A stretch of 64,000 nucleotides of DNA from Thalassotalea sediminis (GTDB lineage Bacteria > Pseudomonadota > Gammaproteobacteria > Enterobacterales > Alteromonadaceae). A model generated the notes under the pieces. It worked only from the letters and a program-made list of their open reading frames with translations, was not told where the DNA came from and searched no databases. Position numbers and translations under genes: made by a program. Shown here in pieces: positions 53,122-61,660 of the stretch; positions within the stretch are counted from its first letter, which is position 1, and each line of letters begins with the position of its first letter. The stretch spans positions 2,418,001-2,482,000 of the forward strand of contig NZ_AP027361.1 in assembly GCF_030295915.1 (NCBI RefSeq), written 5' to 3'.

Positions 53122-56100
53122 TTATTTAAACTGTAATGCGAGACTCTCTTCACCGACTAATTCTCTTAGCTGATGCAATAATGCATCATCTGGTGTTACT
53201 CGCCATTGTACGCCCAATTCTAGCATACCTTTTGCTTCATCTCTTTGATAAAACACACGAATTGGACATGTACCGTCTTTATACTCAGACAATACCTGAC
53301 TAAATTGTTCAATAAAATTACCGGCAATCTCCGTACGATCAATACTTATATCAATAGATGACAAGTAATTTTCACGCGCGTCAGCAATGGTCATTATATC
53401 GCGGGCAGTCATTGTAATACCACCAGAGTAATCATCAAAGCTGACCTGTCCACTGCAGACCAAAATTGCATCAGGTACTAACAACTCAGCAAAGGTATCA
53501 TAATCGTCAGGAAAAAGCCTCACATCCATGCGTGCACTCTTATCATCTAACGTAACTAATGCCCAACGTCGACCACGTTTATTTACCATGACTCTGACAC
53601 CTAACACTAAACCAACAGCGGTTGCCGTTTTGTCTCTGCCTGTTGGCTGCATAGCAATGAGTCTTCCAGAAGAATAACGCTTAATTTCTTTCAGGTAACG
53701 ATTAATTGGATGCCCAGTAAGGTATAAACCTAATGTTTCCTTTTCGCCATCAAGCCAAACTTCCTCTGGCCACATAGATACATCTTTAAAGGCTTGGCGT
53801 GTATCATCAGGCTCTTCATTAATGAGTCCGAATAAGTCCTCTTGCCCTAGCGCCTGTGCTTTTGCGTGTTGTTCTGCAGCCTTAATGGCTTCAGGCAATG
53901 TTTCAAAAAGCGCAGCTCTATGTGGCCCTTTATCCGTTTTAGGGCCTAAGTTGTCCATTGCACCAGATTTAATCAGTCGTTCTAAAACACGTTTATTTGT
54001 TTTCTTTAAATCAACCCGGGCACAAAAATCAAATAAATCGACAAAAGGTCCACCAGCAGAGCGTGCGGCAATTATCGCCTCTATAGGCCCTTCACCAACA
54101 CCTTTGACTGCACCAATGCCATAAACTATCTCATTATCGTCATTTACAGTGAACTTGTACTGTCCTGAATTTACATCTGGCGGTAATAAGGTAAGCCCCA
54201 TATTACTGCATTCATCAACAAGTGTAACAATCTTATCTGTATTATCCATATCGGCAGACATTACTGCCGCCATAAATGGTTCTGGAAAATGAGCCTTCAT
54301 CCACAGCGTTTGATACGAAACCAAGGCATAAGCAGCTGAATGAGATTTGTTAAAACCATAACCAGCAAATTTTTCTACCAAGTCAAAGATCTTCATGGCA
54401 AGCTCGCCATCAACACCTTGGCTTATTGCACCTTCTTCAAAAATTGCACGTTGCTTCGCCATTTCTTCTGGCTTCTTCTTACCCATGGCACGACGAAGCA
54501 TATCGGCGCCACCAAGTGTATAGCCAGCCAACACTTGGGCGATCTGCATAACTTGCTCTTGATAAAGAATGATGCCGTATGTCGGTTCTAGAATTGGTTT
54601 TAGCGACTCATGTTGCCATTTAACATCAGGATAAGAGACTTCTTCACGACCATGTTTACGCTCGATAAAGTTATCAACCATGCCAGAATCAAGCGGCCCA
54701 GGTCTAAACAAAGCAACTAGTGCAATGATATCTTCAAAGCAATCTGGTTTTAATTTTTCAATTAACGCTTTCATCCCTGAAGATTCTAATTGGAATACAG
54801 CAGTTGTCTTAGCAGCAAGTAACACTTTAAATGATGCGCGATCATCTAGCGGAATAGCAGCAATATCAATAAGCTCTTTATCTTGTTTGGCAAGCTTTGC
54901 GTTTGCCATTTCAATAGCCCATTGTAAAATGGTCAGTGTTCTTAGTCCTAAGAAATCAAACTTAACAAGACCTGCATCTTCTACATCGTTCTTATCAAAT
55001 TGGGTAACCGGGTTTTTTCCTTCATCATCACAGTATAATGGTGCAAAGTCTGTAATTGTTGTCGGTGAAATCACGACACCACCAGCATGTTTCCCAGCAT
55101 TTCGTGTCGTACCTTCTAATATGCGACACATATCAATAAGGTCTTTAACGTCACTATCTTGTGCGTATACTTCTGGAAGTTTTGGCTCAGCTTCAAACGC
55201 CTTTGCCAAGGTCATGCCCGGATCGCCCGGTACTAACTTAGAAATACGATCGACAAAACCGTAAGGATGACCAAGTACACGGCCTACATCTCGAATTACG
55301 GCTTTCGCCGCCATGGTGCCGAAGGTTATAATTTGTGATACTGCATCACGTCCGTATAATTCAGCTGTATGATCTATAACCTCATCGCGACGATCCATGC
55401 AAAAATCAACATCAAAATCAGGCATTGATACCCGCTCTGGGTTTAAGAATCGTTCGAATAGCAAATCAAATTCTAATGGATCAAGATCCGTAATCTTTAA
55501 CGCATAAGCAACGAGAGAGCCTGCACCTGAACCTCGACCAGGTCCAACAGGAATGTCGTTATCTTTACTCCATTGAATAAATTCCATCACGATCAAGAAG
55601 TAACCTGGAAACCCCATATTATTAATAACGTCTAATTCAATTTTCAAACGTTCATCATATGGTTTTCTTTTCTCTGCAAAATCAGGGGCATCTTTATCAA
55701 ATAAAAATTCAAGTCGCTCTTGAAGCCCCTCTTCTGATACTTTGATAAGAAAATCTTCGATCTTCATACCTTCTGTTGGAAAATCAGGGAGGAAATACTC
55801 TCCTAAACGAACAGTAACATTACATCGTTTTGCAATTTCAACAGAATTTTCCAATGCTTCGGGAATGTCAGAAAACAGCTCACACATTTCTTCTTCGCTG
55901 CGCAAATACTGCTGTGGACTATAATTTCTAGGCCGCCTTTTGTCATCTAGGGTAAAACCATCATGAATTGCTACACGTATTTCGTGCGCATCAAATAAAT
56001 CTTCAGTTAAAAAGACGACTTCATTAGTGGCTACAACCGGTAAATTGTGCTGCTCTGCAAGTTCAACGGCAAGATGTAGATACGTTTCTTCGTCGTCTCG

Positions 56101-56652
56101 CCCAGTCCTTATAAGTTCAAGGTAATAATTGTTTGGGAAATATTGTTGGTAAAAGGCTATGAGGGAATTGACCATGTCTTGGTTACCTTTTAACAAGGCT
56201 TTACCTACATCACCGTCTTTTGCACCAGACAATAAAACCAACCCTTCTGAATAATCTGCTAACCATGCGCGATCAAGTACCGCCTTACCTTTGATGTGTC
56301 CACGTAAATAGGCTTTAGAAATTAACTCAGTCAAATTTTTGTAGCCAACATTATTCGTCGATATCACAACTAATCGCGATAATTCGTCACCGAGTTCTTC
56401 GCATTTTACCCAAAAGTCGCAGCCAATAATGGGTTTGATACCTGCACCATGACATGCATGATAGTACTTCACCAGTCCACATAAATTTGTTTGATCAGTC
56501 AATGCAATTGCGGGCATATTCATTTCTTCCGCCTTCGCAATGATAGGCTTAACTTTATTCAAACCATCTGACATTGAAAAGTCGCTATGCACACGCAAAT
56601 GAATGAACTTAGGTGGAGAAAATGTGGATTGCAATTCTTGAGCTTCTGACAT
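53122..56652 (-). CDS. dnaE: DNA polymerase III alpha subunit
   Basis: This 1176-residue replicative polymerase has a PHP domain (about 15-280; [14 protein letters not shown]), a catalytic palm with [14 protein letters not shown] carrying the catalytic Asp residues, and fingers. The segment [21 protein letters not shown] follows, with a helix-hairpin-helix region and an OB-fold domain (about 1000-1080; [20 protein letters not shown]). The C-terminal tau-binding part ends at 1176. The length is close to Escherichia coli DnaE (1160). It lies 20 bp after rnhB. Confidence 0.98.
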   Translation of the reverse strand: MSEAQELQSTFSPPKFIHLRVHSDFSMSDGLNKVKPIIAKAEEMNMPAIALTDQTNLCGLVKYYHACHGAGIKPIIGCDFWVKCEELGDELSRLVVISTNNVGYKNLTELISKAYLRGHIKGKAVLDRAWLADYSEGLVLLSGAKDGDVGKALLKGNQDMVNSLIAFYQQYFPNNYYLELIRTGRDDEETYLHLAVELAEQHNLPVVATNEVVFLTEDLFDAHEIRVAIHDGFTLDDKRRPRNYSPQQYLRSEEEMCELFSDIPEALENSVEIAKRCNVTVRLGEYFLPDFPTEGMKIEDFLIKVSEEGLQERLEFLFDKDAPDFAEKRKPYDERLKIELDVINNMGFPGYFLIVMEFIQWSKDNDIPVGPGRGSGAGSLVAYALKITDLDPLEFDLLFERFLNPERVSMPDFDVDFCMDRRDEVIDHTAELYGRDAVSQIITFGTMAAKAVIRDVGRVLGHPYGFVDRISKLVPGDPGMTLAKAFEAEPKLPEVYAQDSDVKDLIDMCRILEGTTRNAGKHAGGVVISPTTITDFAPLYCDDEGKNPVTQFDKNDVEDAGLVKFDFLGLRTLTILQWAIEMANAKLAKQDKELIDIAAIPLDDRASFKVLLAAKTTAVFQLESSGMKALIEKLKPDCFEDIIALVALFRPGPLDSGMVDNFIERKHGREEVSYPDVKWQHESLKPILEPTYGIILYQEQVMQIAQVLAGYTLGGADMLRRAMGKKKPEEMAKQRAIFEEGAISQGVDGELAMKIFDLVEKFAGYGFNKSHSAAYALVSYQTLWMKAHFPEPFMAAVMSADMDNTDKIVTLVDECSNMGLTLLPPDVNSGQYKFTVNDDNEIVYGIGAVKGVGEGPIEAIIAARSAGGPFVDLFDFCARVDLKKTNKRVLERLIKSGAMDNLGPKTDKGPHRAALFETLPEAIKAAEQHAKAQALGQEDLFGLINEEPDDTRQAFKDVSMWPEEVWLDGEKETLGLYLTGHPINRYLKEIKRYSSGRLIAMQPTGRDKTATAVGLVLGVRVMVNKRGRRWALVTLDDKSARMDVRLFPDDYDTFAELLVPDAILVCSGQVSFDDYSGGITMTARDIMTIADARENYLSSIDISIDRTEIAGNFIEQFSQVLSEYKDGTCPIRVFYQRDEAKGMLELGVQWRVTPDDALLHQLRELVGEESLALQFK

Positions 56653-56672
56653 AAGTGGTTTTTATTATTATC

Positions 56673-57293
56673 TTATTTATTGAGTAACGCAGCTACAGGT
56701 TTGAAGCTTTTACGATAACAGTCTAGTACACCGAGTTCGACAATTTTTTCGAGGTGCACTTTAGTTGGGTAACCTTTATGTTTCGCAAATCCATAATCAG
56801 GGTACTGAGCATCTAATTCGATCATTTCTTGATCACGAGCGACTTTGGCGATAATAGAGGCCGCACTTATTTCCGCAACTCGTAAATCACCTTTAACAAC
56901 AGATTGCGTAGAAATTTTTCCTGCTTCACCCAAAAATGTAGGACAACGATTGCCATCAACAAGCACATAATCTGGCTCTACTGATAGCCCTTGTACTGCA
57001 CGCTGCATTGCAAGCATAGTCGCATGCAAAATATTTAACGTGTCAATTTCTTCAGGTGTCGCTCTACCGATATACCACGCAGTTGCTTTTTCTTTAATTT
57101 CATCAGATAGACGATTGCGCTTTTTTTCAGATAGTTTCTTTGAATCAGTTAAACCTTCGATGGGGTTTTCTGGATCAAGTATCACTGCAGCCGTAACAAC
57201 GTCACCAACAAGCGGGCCTCGGCCAACTTCGTCTACACCCGCGATTCGATAAGCAACGGGATAAGTAAATGGCGGTAATTCAATTTTACTCAT
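56673..57293 (-). CDS. rnhB: Ribonuclease HII
   Basis: This 206-residue type 2 RNase H cuts RNA in RNA-DNA hybrids and starts removal of single ribonucleotides. The DEDD active site is visible at [15 protein letters not shown] (Asp and Glu), VDGNRCP (Asp) and the later AKVARDQEM (Asp), with the tyrosine-containing segment GYPTKVHLE near the end. The start is ATG, one base after the lpxB-rnhB junction. Confidence 0.96.
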   Translation of the reverse strand: MSKIELPPFTYPVAYRIAGVDEVGRGPLVGDVVTAAVILDPENPIEGLTDSKKLSEKKRNRLSDEIKEKATAWYIGRATPEEIDTLNILHATMLAMQRAVQGLSVEPDYVLVDGNRCPTFLGEAGKISTQSVVKGDLRVAEISAASIIAKVARDQEMIELDAQYPDYGFAKHKGYPTKVHLEKIVELGVLDCYRKSFKPVAALLNK

Positions 57294-57294
57294 A

Positions 57295-58470
57295 TTATTT
57301 TTCGCTTTCGCGTAAGTCTACAACAGCTTGGGCAGCCTGCTTACTCGCGTCGCATCGCAAACTTTGATGAATGTCAGTATAGGCCTGTGTTAGATCTTCT
57401 TGTGATTCATACAACCGTTCTTTTAAAAGCGGTAATAAGTTAGCTACCGACACTTGGCTTTGTAATAGCTCAGGCAGTAATGATTTATTGGCCAATAAAT
57501 TAGGTAACGAAAACCATTTTAAATTAACAAAGCCTTTGAACATATGATAAGTAAAGGCATTAAACTTGTAACATATTACCATAGGACGCTTTATTAACGC
57601 AGCTTCTAATGTCACTGTACCAGAGGCTGTTAATAAACAATCGCTAGCGGCCATCACTGTCTGTGTATCACCGACAATAACCTTTATTGGTAGTAAGGGC
57701 GCTACTTTTTTACAAATATCAGAAAACTGCTTTGCTCGCTTTTCGCTGATCATAGGAGCAACAAAAATAAGCTTTGCATCTTGCTGATGCAACAACTTGG
57801 CAGTTTCTAAAAATATTGGTGTTAAACGGGCTAGCTCTCCACCACGACTTCCAGGCATTATCGCGAGTATTTTTGCATCGGGTAAAGCAAGTTCATCTCG
57901 TGCCTGCTGTTTATCAGATAACAACGGGATATCATCTGCAAGAGGGTGACCAACAAAAGTGCATGGCACGTTGTATTTATCGTAAAATGCTTTTTCAAAA
58001 GGCAACAGGCTTAAAACCATGTCTGTTGCTTCAGCAATTTTAAAAATACGTTTATGCCGCCAAGCCCAAACACTTGGACTAACGTAATGCACAGTTTTAA
58101 TACCTGCTTGCTTTAACGGTAATTCTAATCGCAAATTAAAATCAGGCGCATCAATACCAATAAAAACATCTGGTCTATGCTTGGTAAAATAATGCACTAA
58201 TTCATCACGAACTTTAAATAAACGTTTTAAACGGCCAAGTACCTCAAAGATGCCCATGACCGAAAGTTCTTCCATGTCAAACAAGCTTTCGAAACCAAGA
58301 CCTTGCATTTTTGGCCCACCGATACCAACAAACTTAGCGTCGGGATAATGTCGCTTAAGTGCAGTCATTAACCCTGCACCTAACGTATCACCTGAATGTT
58401 CACCAACAACAATACCAAATACAGGAGTCGGATTAGTATCAACGTCCACCTTACTTTGAGCTAATACCAT
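57295..58470 (-). CDS. lpxB: Lipid-A-disaccharide synthase
   Basis: This 391-residue GT19 glycosyltransferase joins UDP-2,3-diacylglucosamine and lipid X to form the lipid A disaccharide. Motifs include [15 protein letters not shown] near the N-terminus, [41 protein letters not shown] and [14 protein letters not shown]. It starts 2 bp after lpxA and ends one base before rnhB, as in other gammaproteobacteria. Confidence 0.97.
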   Translation of the reverse strand: MVLAQSKVDVDTNPTPVFGIVVGEHSGDTLGAGLMTALKRHYPDAKFVGIGGPKMQGLGFESLFDMEELSVMGIFEVLGRLKRLFKVRDELVHYFTKHRPDVFIGIDAPDFNLRLELPLKQAGIKTVHYVSPSVWAWRHKRIFKIAEATDMVLSLLPFEKAFYDKYNVPCTFVGHPLADDIPLLSDKQQARDELALPDAKILAIMPGSRGGELARLTPIFLETAKLLHQQDAKLIFVAPMISEKRAKQFSDICKKVAPLLPIKVIVGDTQTVMAASDCLLTASGTVTLEAALIKRPMVICYKFNAFTYHMFKGFVNLKWFSLPNLLANKSLLPELLQSQVSVANLLPLLKERLYESQEDLTQAYTDIHQSLRCDASKQAAQAVVDLRESEK

Positions 58471-58472
58471 GA

Positions 58473-59243
58473 CTAACGAATAATGCCGCGCTTTGAGGCT
58501 TTAATAAAATCTGTAAATAGTGTTACTTCTGCTTGCGTAGGAATTTCTTCAGCTATGACACTTAGCGCTTCATCGACTGTTAATCCTGCGCGATAAACTT
58601 TACGATAGGCCTTTTTTATTGCCTTTATTGCTTCAGGAGAAAAACCTCTGCGCTTTAATCCTTCGCTATTTAGCCCATAAGGCTTAGCAGCATTACCAGA
58701 CGCCATAATATAAGGGGGAACATCTTTCAAAATTAAAGATGTTGCAGCAATAAAACTATGGGCACCAATATGACAAAACTGATGTACGCCTGATTGGCCG
58801 CCAAGTATTGCATAATCCCCCACATGCACGTGGCCTGCAATAGAAGCATTGTTTGCTAATATGCAGTTATTTCCTACTACACAATCATGGGCTACATGGG
58901 TATACGCCATAAATAAGTTGTTACTACCAATCTCTGTGATACCTTTATCTTGAATAGTGCCTCGATGTACCGTACAAGATTCCCGAAAAACGTTATTATC
59001 ACCGACAATAAGTTTTGTTGGTTCACCATCATATTTTAAATCTTGGCAATCCTCGCCAATCGAGGCAAATTGAAACACACGGTTTCCCTTACCTAGCTCT
59101 GTCGGACCATTTATAACAACATTCGGCCCAATGTGACAGTCATCGCCGATAACCACGTTTTTACTAACATAAGTCCATGGGCCTATGGTCACATTACGAC
59201 CAATGACTGCGCCTTCTTCAATTATGGCTTGCGGGTGGATCAA
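58473..59243 (-). CDS. lpxA: UDP-N-acetylglucosamine acyltransferase
   Basis: This 256-residue left-handed beta-helix enzyme carries out the first step of lipid A synthesis. The hexapeptide repeats run from about 1 to 185, with the catalytic His in YTHVAHDCVVG. The start codon is TTG. AGGAG lies six bases upstream, and translation from this TTG gives MIHPQAII, which matches the family start, so the unusual start is well supported. It lies 12 bp after fabZ. Confidence 0.97.
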   Translation of the reverse strand: MIHPQAIIEEGAVIGRNVTIGPWTYVSKNVVIGDDCHIGPNVVINGPTELGKGNRVFQFASIGEDCQDLKYDGEPTKLIVGDNNVFRESCTVHRGTIQDKGITEIGSNNLFMAYTHVAHDCVVGNNCILANNASIAGHVHVGDYAILGGQSGVHQFCHIGAHSFIAATSLILKDVPPYIMASGNAAKPYGLNSEGLKRRGFSPEAIKAIKKAYRKVYRAGLTVDEALSVIAEEIPTQAEVTLFTDFIKASKRGIIR

Positions 59244-59255
59244 GATTAACTCCTA

Positions 59256-59708
59256 TTACATTTTACGGCGTGCACACATCAAATCAGCAGAACATACAAC
59301 TTTCCCATCTACACGGGCTTCGCCATAAAACTTCCACATACCTCGACGTTCTTTAACAAACTCAACATGAAGGTGCATCGTATCACCTGGGGTTACCGGG
59401 TGTTTAAACTTAGCGTTGTCAATTGAGGCAAAAAGATACATTTCATCTTCTTCTCTCGCTTCAGTACTTTTAAAGCCAAGTAAGCCTGTTGCTTGGGCTA
59501 AGGCTTCAAGGATCATTACGCCAGGAAATATTGCTAAATCAGGAAAATGCCCCGTAAAAACAGGCTCATTTATCGTAACATTTTTAATCGCATGTAACGT
59601 TTTTCCAGGTTCAAAATCTAATACGCGATCAACTAATAACATTGGATAACGATGCGGAATCAACTGACGAATTTCTTCCACATCAATGGTGTTTTTTTGA
59701 GAGTCCAA
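59256..59708 (-). CDS. fabZ: 3-hydroxyacyl-ACP dehydratase FabZ
   Basis: This 150-residue hot-dog-fold dehydratase acts in fatty acid elongation and supplies acyl chains in competition with LpxA. Motifs include [15 protein letters not shown] with the catalytic His, and [20 protein letters not shown] with the catalytic Glu. The start codon is TTG, preceded by AAGGA at 7-8 bases. No ATG lies between it and the conserved IPHRYP motif, so the start is credible. Confidence 0.97.
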   Translation of the reverse strand: MDSQKNTIDVEEIRQLIPHRYPMLLVDRVLDFEPGKTLHAIKNVTINEPVFTGHFPDLAIFPGVMILEALAQATGLLGFKSTEAREEDEMYLFASIDNAKFKHPVTPGDTMHLHVEFVKERRGMWKFYGEARVDGKVVCSADLMCARRKM

Positions 59709-59750
59709 TTTTATTTCCTTTTCTACTTATTTTTTAGGCAGTGAATCTAC

Positions 59751-60785
59751 CTACTTTGCGTTAGTACTTAATGCGTTTAATTGCTGTTCAATTCCTTTTA
59801 TTTTAGCATTAGTAGCATCAAGCTTTCTAATTCTGGCATTCGTTTTATGCCATTCTTTATTTGGTTGACAAGGAGATCCCGAAGAGTAAACCCCTCCTTT
59901 ATCAATATTTTTAGTCACCATAGTCATCCCTGTAAACACACAGCCATCTGCAATTTCTATATGACCATTTATACCGACTAACCCTGCAATTGTGCAGTAT
60001 TTACCGATAGTTGTACTGCCGGCAATTACGCTACAAGCAGCCATGGCAGTGCCTTGGCCTATTGTGACATTATGTGCAATTTGAATTTGATTATCTAATA
60101 TGACGCCGTCATGTATTACCGTGTCACCTAGCGCACCTCGATCAATCGTTGTACTCGCACCAATTTCTACATCATCGCCGATAACTACGGAGCCAATTTG
60201 TGGAATTTTAATCCACTTACCTTGTTCATTCGCATAACCAAAACCATCAGAACCAATAACAGTATTTGCTTGAACTAAACAATTTTTGCCAATTATCACG
60301 TGGTGATAGACGGATACGTTGGCCCATAGCGTTGTATTTTCGCCTATTTTGCTATTTTTACCGATAAAACAGCCTGCACCAATGCAAACGTTATCTTCTA
60401 ACATAGCACCAGTTTCGATAACGGCGTTCGCACCGATCGATACGTTTTGCCCAATTATAGCGCCTTCTTCAACCACAGCTCTGTCATGAATACCTGTCGC
60501 TGGTGCCGGTGTAGTGTCTAGTAATTGTGCGACTAAAGCATAACCATAGTATGGGTTGTTCATCACTAATGCATTAGTCGGGCAATCTTTAGCACAATCA
60601 GCAGACAATATCACTGCAGACGCTTTAGTTCCTTCAAGTTGCTGTTGATACTTCTTATTTGATAGAAAGGCGATATCCCCTGTCTGTGCATCAGACAATG
60701 TTGCAAGTTTGGTAATTAGACAACTTGCATCACCTTGAACGGTAGCACCAATTTTTTGTGCAATCTCTTTAAGTGTATAACTCAT
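59751..60785 (-). CDS. lpxD: UDP-3-O-(3-hydroxyacyl)glucosamine N-acyltransferase
   Basis: This 344-residue enzyme performs the third step of lipid A synthesis. An N-terminal uridine-binding domain (about 1-100; YTLKEIAQKIGA) is followed by a left-handed beta-helix of hexapeptide repeats (about 100-310), with the catalytic His in IQIAHNVTIG. A C-terminal helix follows. ATG 60785 is the family start; two in-frame TTG codons upstream lack a ribosome binding site. A 292-bp gap with a terminator separates it from skp. Confidence 0.97.
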   Translation of the reverse strand: MSYTLKEIAQKIGATVQGDASCLITKLATLSDAQTGDIAFLSNKKYQQQLEGTKASAVILSADCAKDCPTNALVMNNPYYGYALVAQLLDTTPAPATGIHDRAVVEEGAIIGQNVSIGANAVIETGAMLEDNVCIGAGCFIGKNSKIGENTTLWANVSVYHHVIIGKNCLVQANTVIGSDGFGYANEQGKWIKIPQIGSVVIGDDVEIGASTTIDRGALGDTVIHDGVILDNQIQIAHNVTIGQGTAMAACSVIAGSTTIGKYCTIAGLVGINGHIEIADGCVFTGMTMVTKNIDKGGVYSSGSPCQPNKEWHKTNARIRKLDATNAKIKGIEQQLNALSTNAK

Positions 60786-61020
60786 AAACAACAATCTTTC
60801 TTATTTTCAAGAGCCTAGGCAATATGTTCAATTGTAGGCTATTTCACGACAATTGTGGATAACTAAAATGACTATATAGGGTATTTTTCTTTGATGGCGG
60901 GCGGATTTACCACAATAACTAGCGATTACTTGGTATTCTTACAGGGTAGTCCTGCAATTAACTTAATATTGGCTTCCTTTTCATTTATTAACACATAAAA
61001 AGATTCGCGTATTAAAATAA

Positions 61021-61049
61021 AAAAAGCCCTGTTACAAACAGAGCTTTTT
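61021..61049 (-). terminator. Terminator between skp and lpxD
   Basis: AAAAAGC-C-CTGTT (61021-61033) pairs with AACAG-A-GCTTTTT (61037-61049) with one mismatch. On the minus strand a long T run follows. It ends the bamA-skp transcript, so lpxD and the genes after it probably have their own promoter in 60786-61020. Confidence 0.85.
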
Positions 61050-61077
61050 ATCGAATTACGTTCAATACAGATTGAAC

Positions 61078-61599
61078 TTAATTTTCTAATTTGCTGACTT
61101 GCTCAATGACTTTTTGCGAGATATCAGCATCAGGTGTAACGAATACTAACGCTTCTCTTCGGATCACTAAATCAAATTTTTCTTTTGCAGCAATTGATTC
61201 AACTGTTTGGCCAATTAACGCTAGAATCTTATTAGACTCTTGGTTTTGCATAGCACCAGCAGCTTGCTGTAATTTTTGGCCTTTTTCTTGATATGCACGG
61301 TACGTGTCAGCAATTTGTTTGTCTAAGTCAGTTTTTTGTTTGTCTGACATTAACTCTGAATCACGTTCTTTTTTATTTTGATAATATTCAAAATCTTTCT
61401 TAAGTTGTTCAAGTTCTGCTCGTGAATCTTTAAATTCGGCTTCTAGCTTTTGTCTCAATGCATCTGTTTGAGGAATTTGTTGCATAACTTGTTGAAAATT
61501 TACCACAGCAATCTTTTGATCTGCGGCACTTGCAGCGCCTGATAATAATGCACTTGAAGCAAGAGTTGCTACTGCAACCGATTTAAATAACTTTTTCAA
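61078..61599 (-). CDS. skp: Periplasmic chaperone Skp/OmpH
   Basis: This 173-residue protein has a signal peptide (about 1-25, cleaved after ASA). The mature part begins with KIAVVNFQQVMQQIP, followed by long coiled-coil tentacles (about 55-125; LEQLKKDFEYYQNKK, then YQEKGQKLQQAAG). A final beta-strand segment, FDLVIRREAL, completes it. It holds unfolded outer-membrane proteins on their way to the BAM complex. It lies 61 bp after bamA. Confidence 0.95.
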   Translation of the reverse strand: MKKLFKSVAVATLASSALLSGAASAADQKIAVVNFQQVMQQIPQTDALRQKLEAEFKDSRAELEQLKKDFEYYQNKKERDSELMSDKQKTDLDKQIADTYRAYQEKGQKLQQAAGAMQNQESNKILALIGQTVESIAAKEKFDLVIRREALVFVTPDADISQKVIEQVSKLEN

Positions 61600-61660
61600 T
61601 GTATTCTCCTAGCTCGTAAATTTGCTGCTATTTATTTTTATATAAGGTTTAAATTTTCGT

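Noticed and set aside
54680-55264. 194-codon plus-strand frame inside dnaE
   Set aside because: It lies wholly opposite a highly conserved essential gene, is Ser/Ala-rich without any domain, and is a codon-bias shadow.
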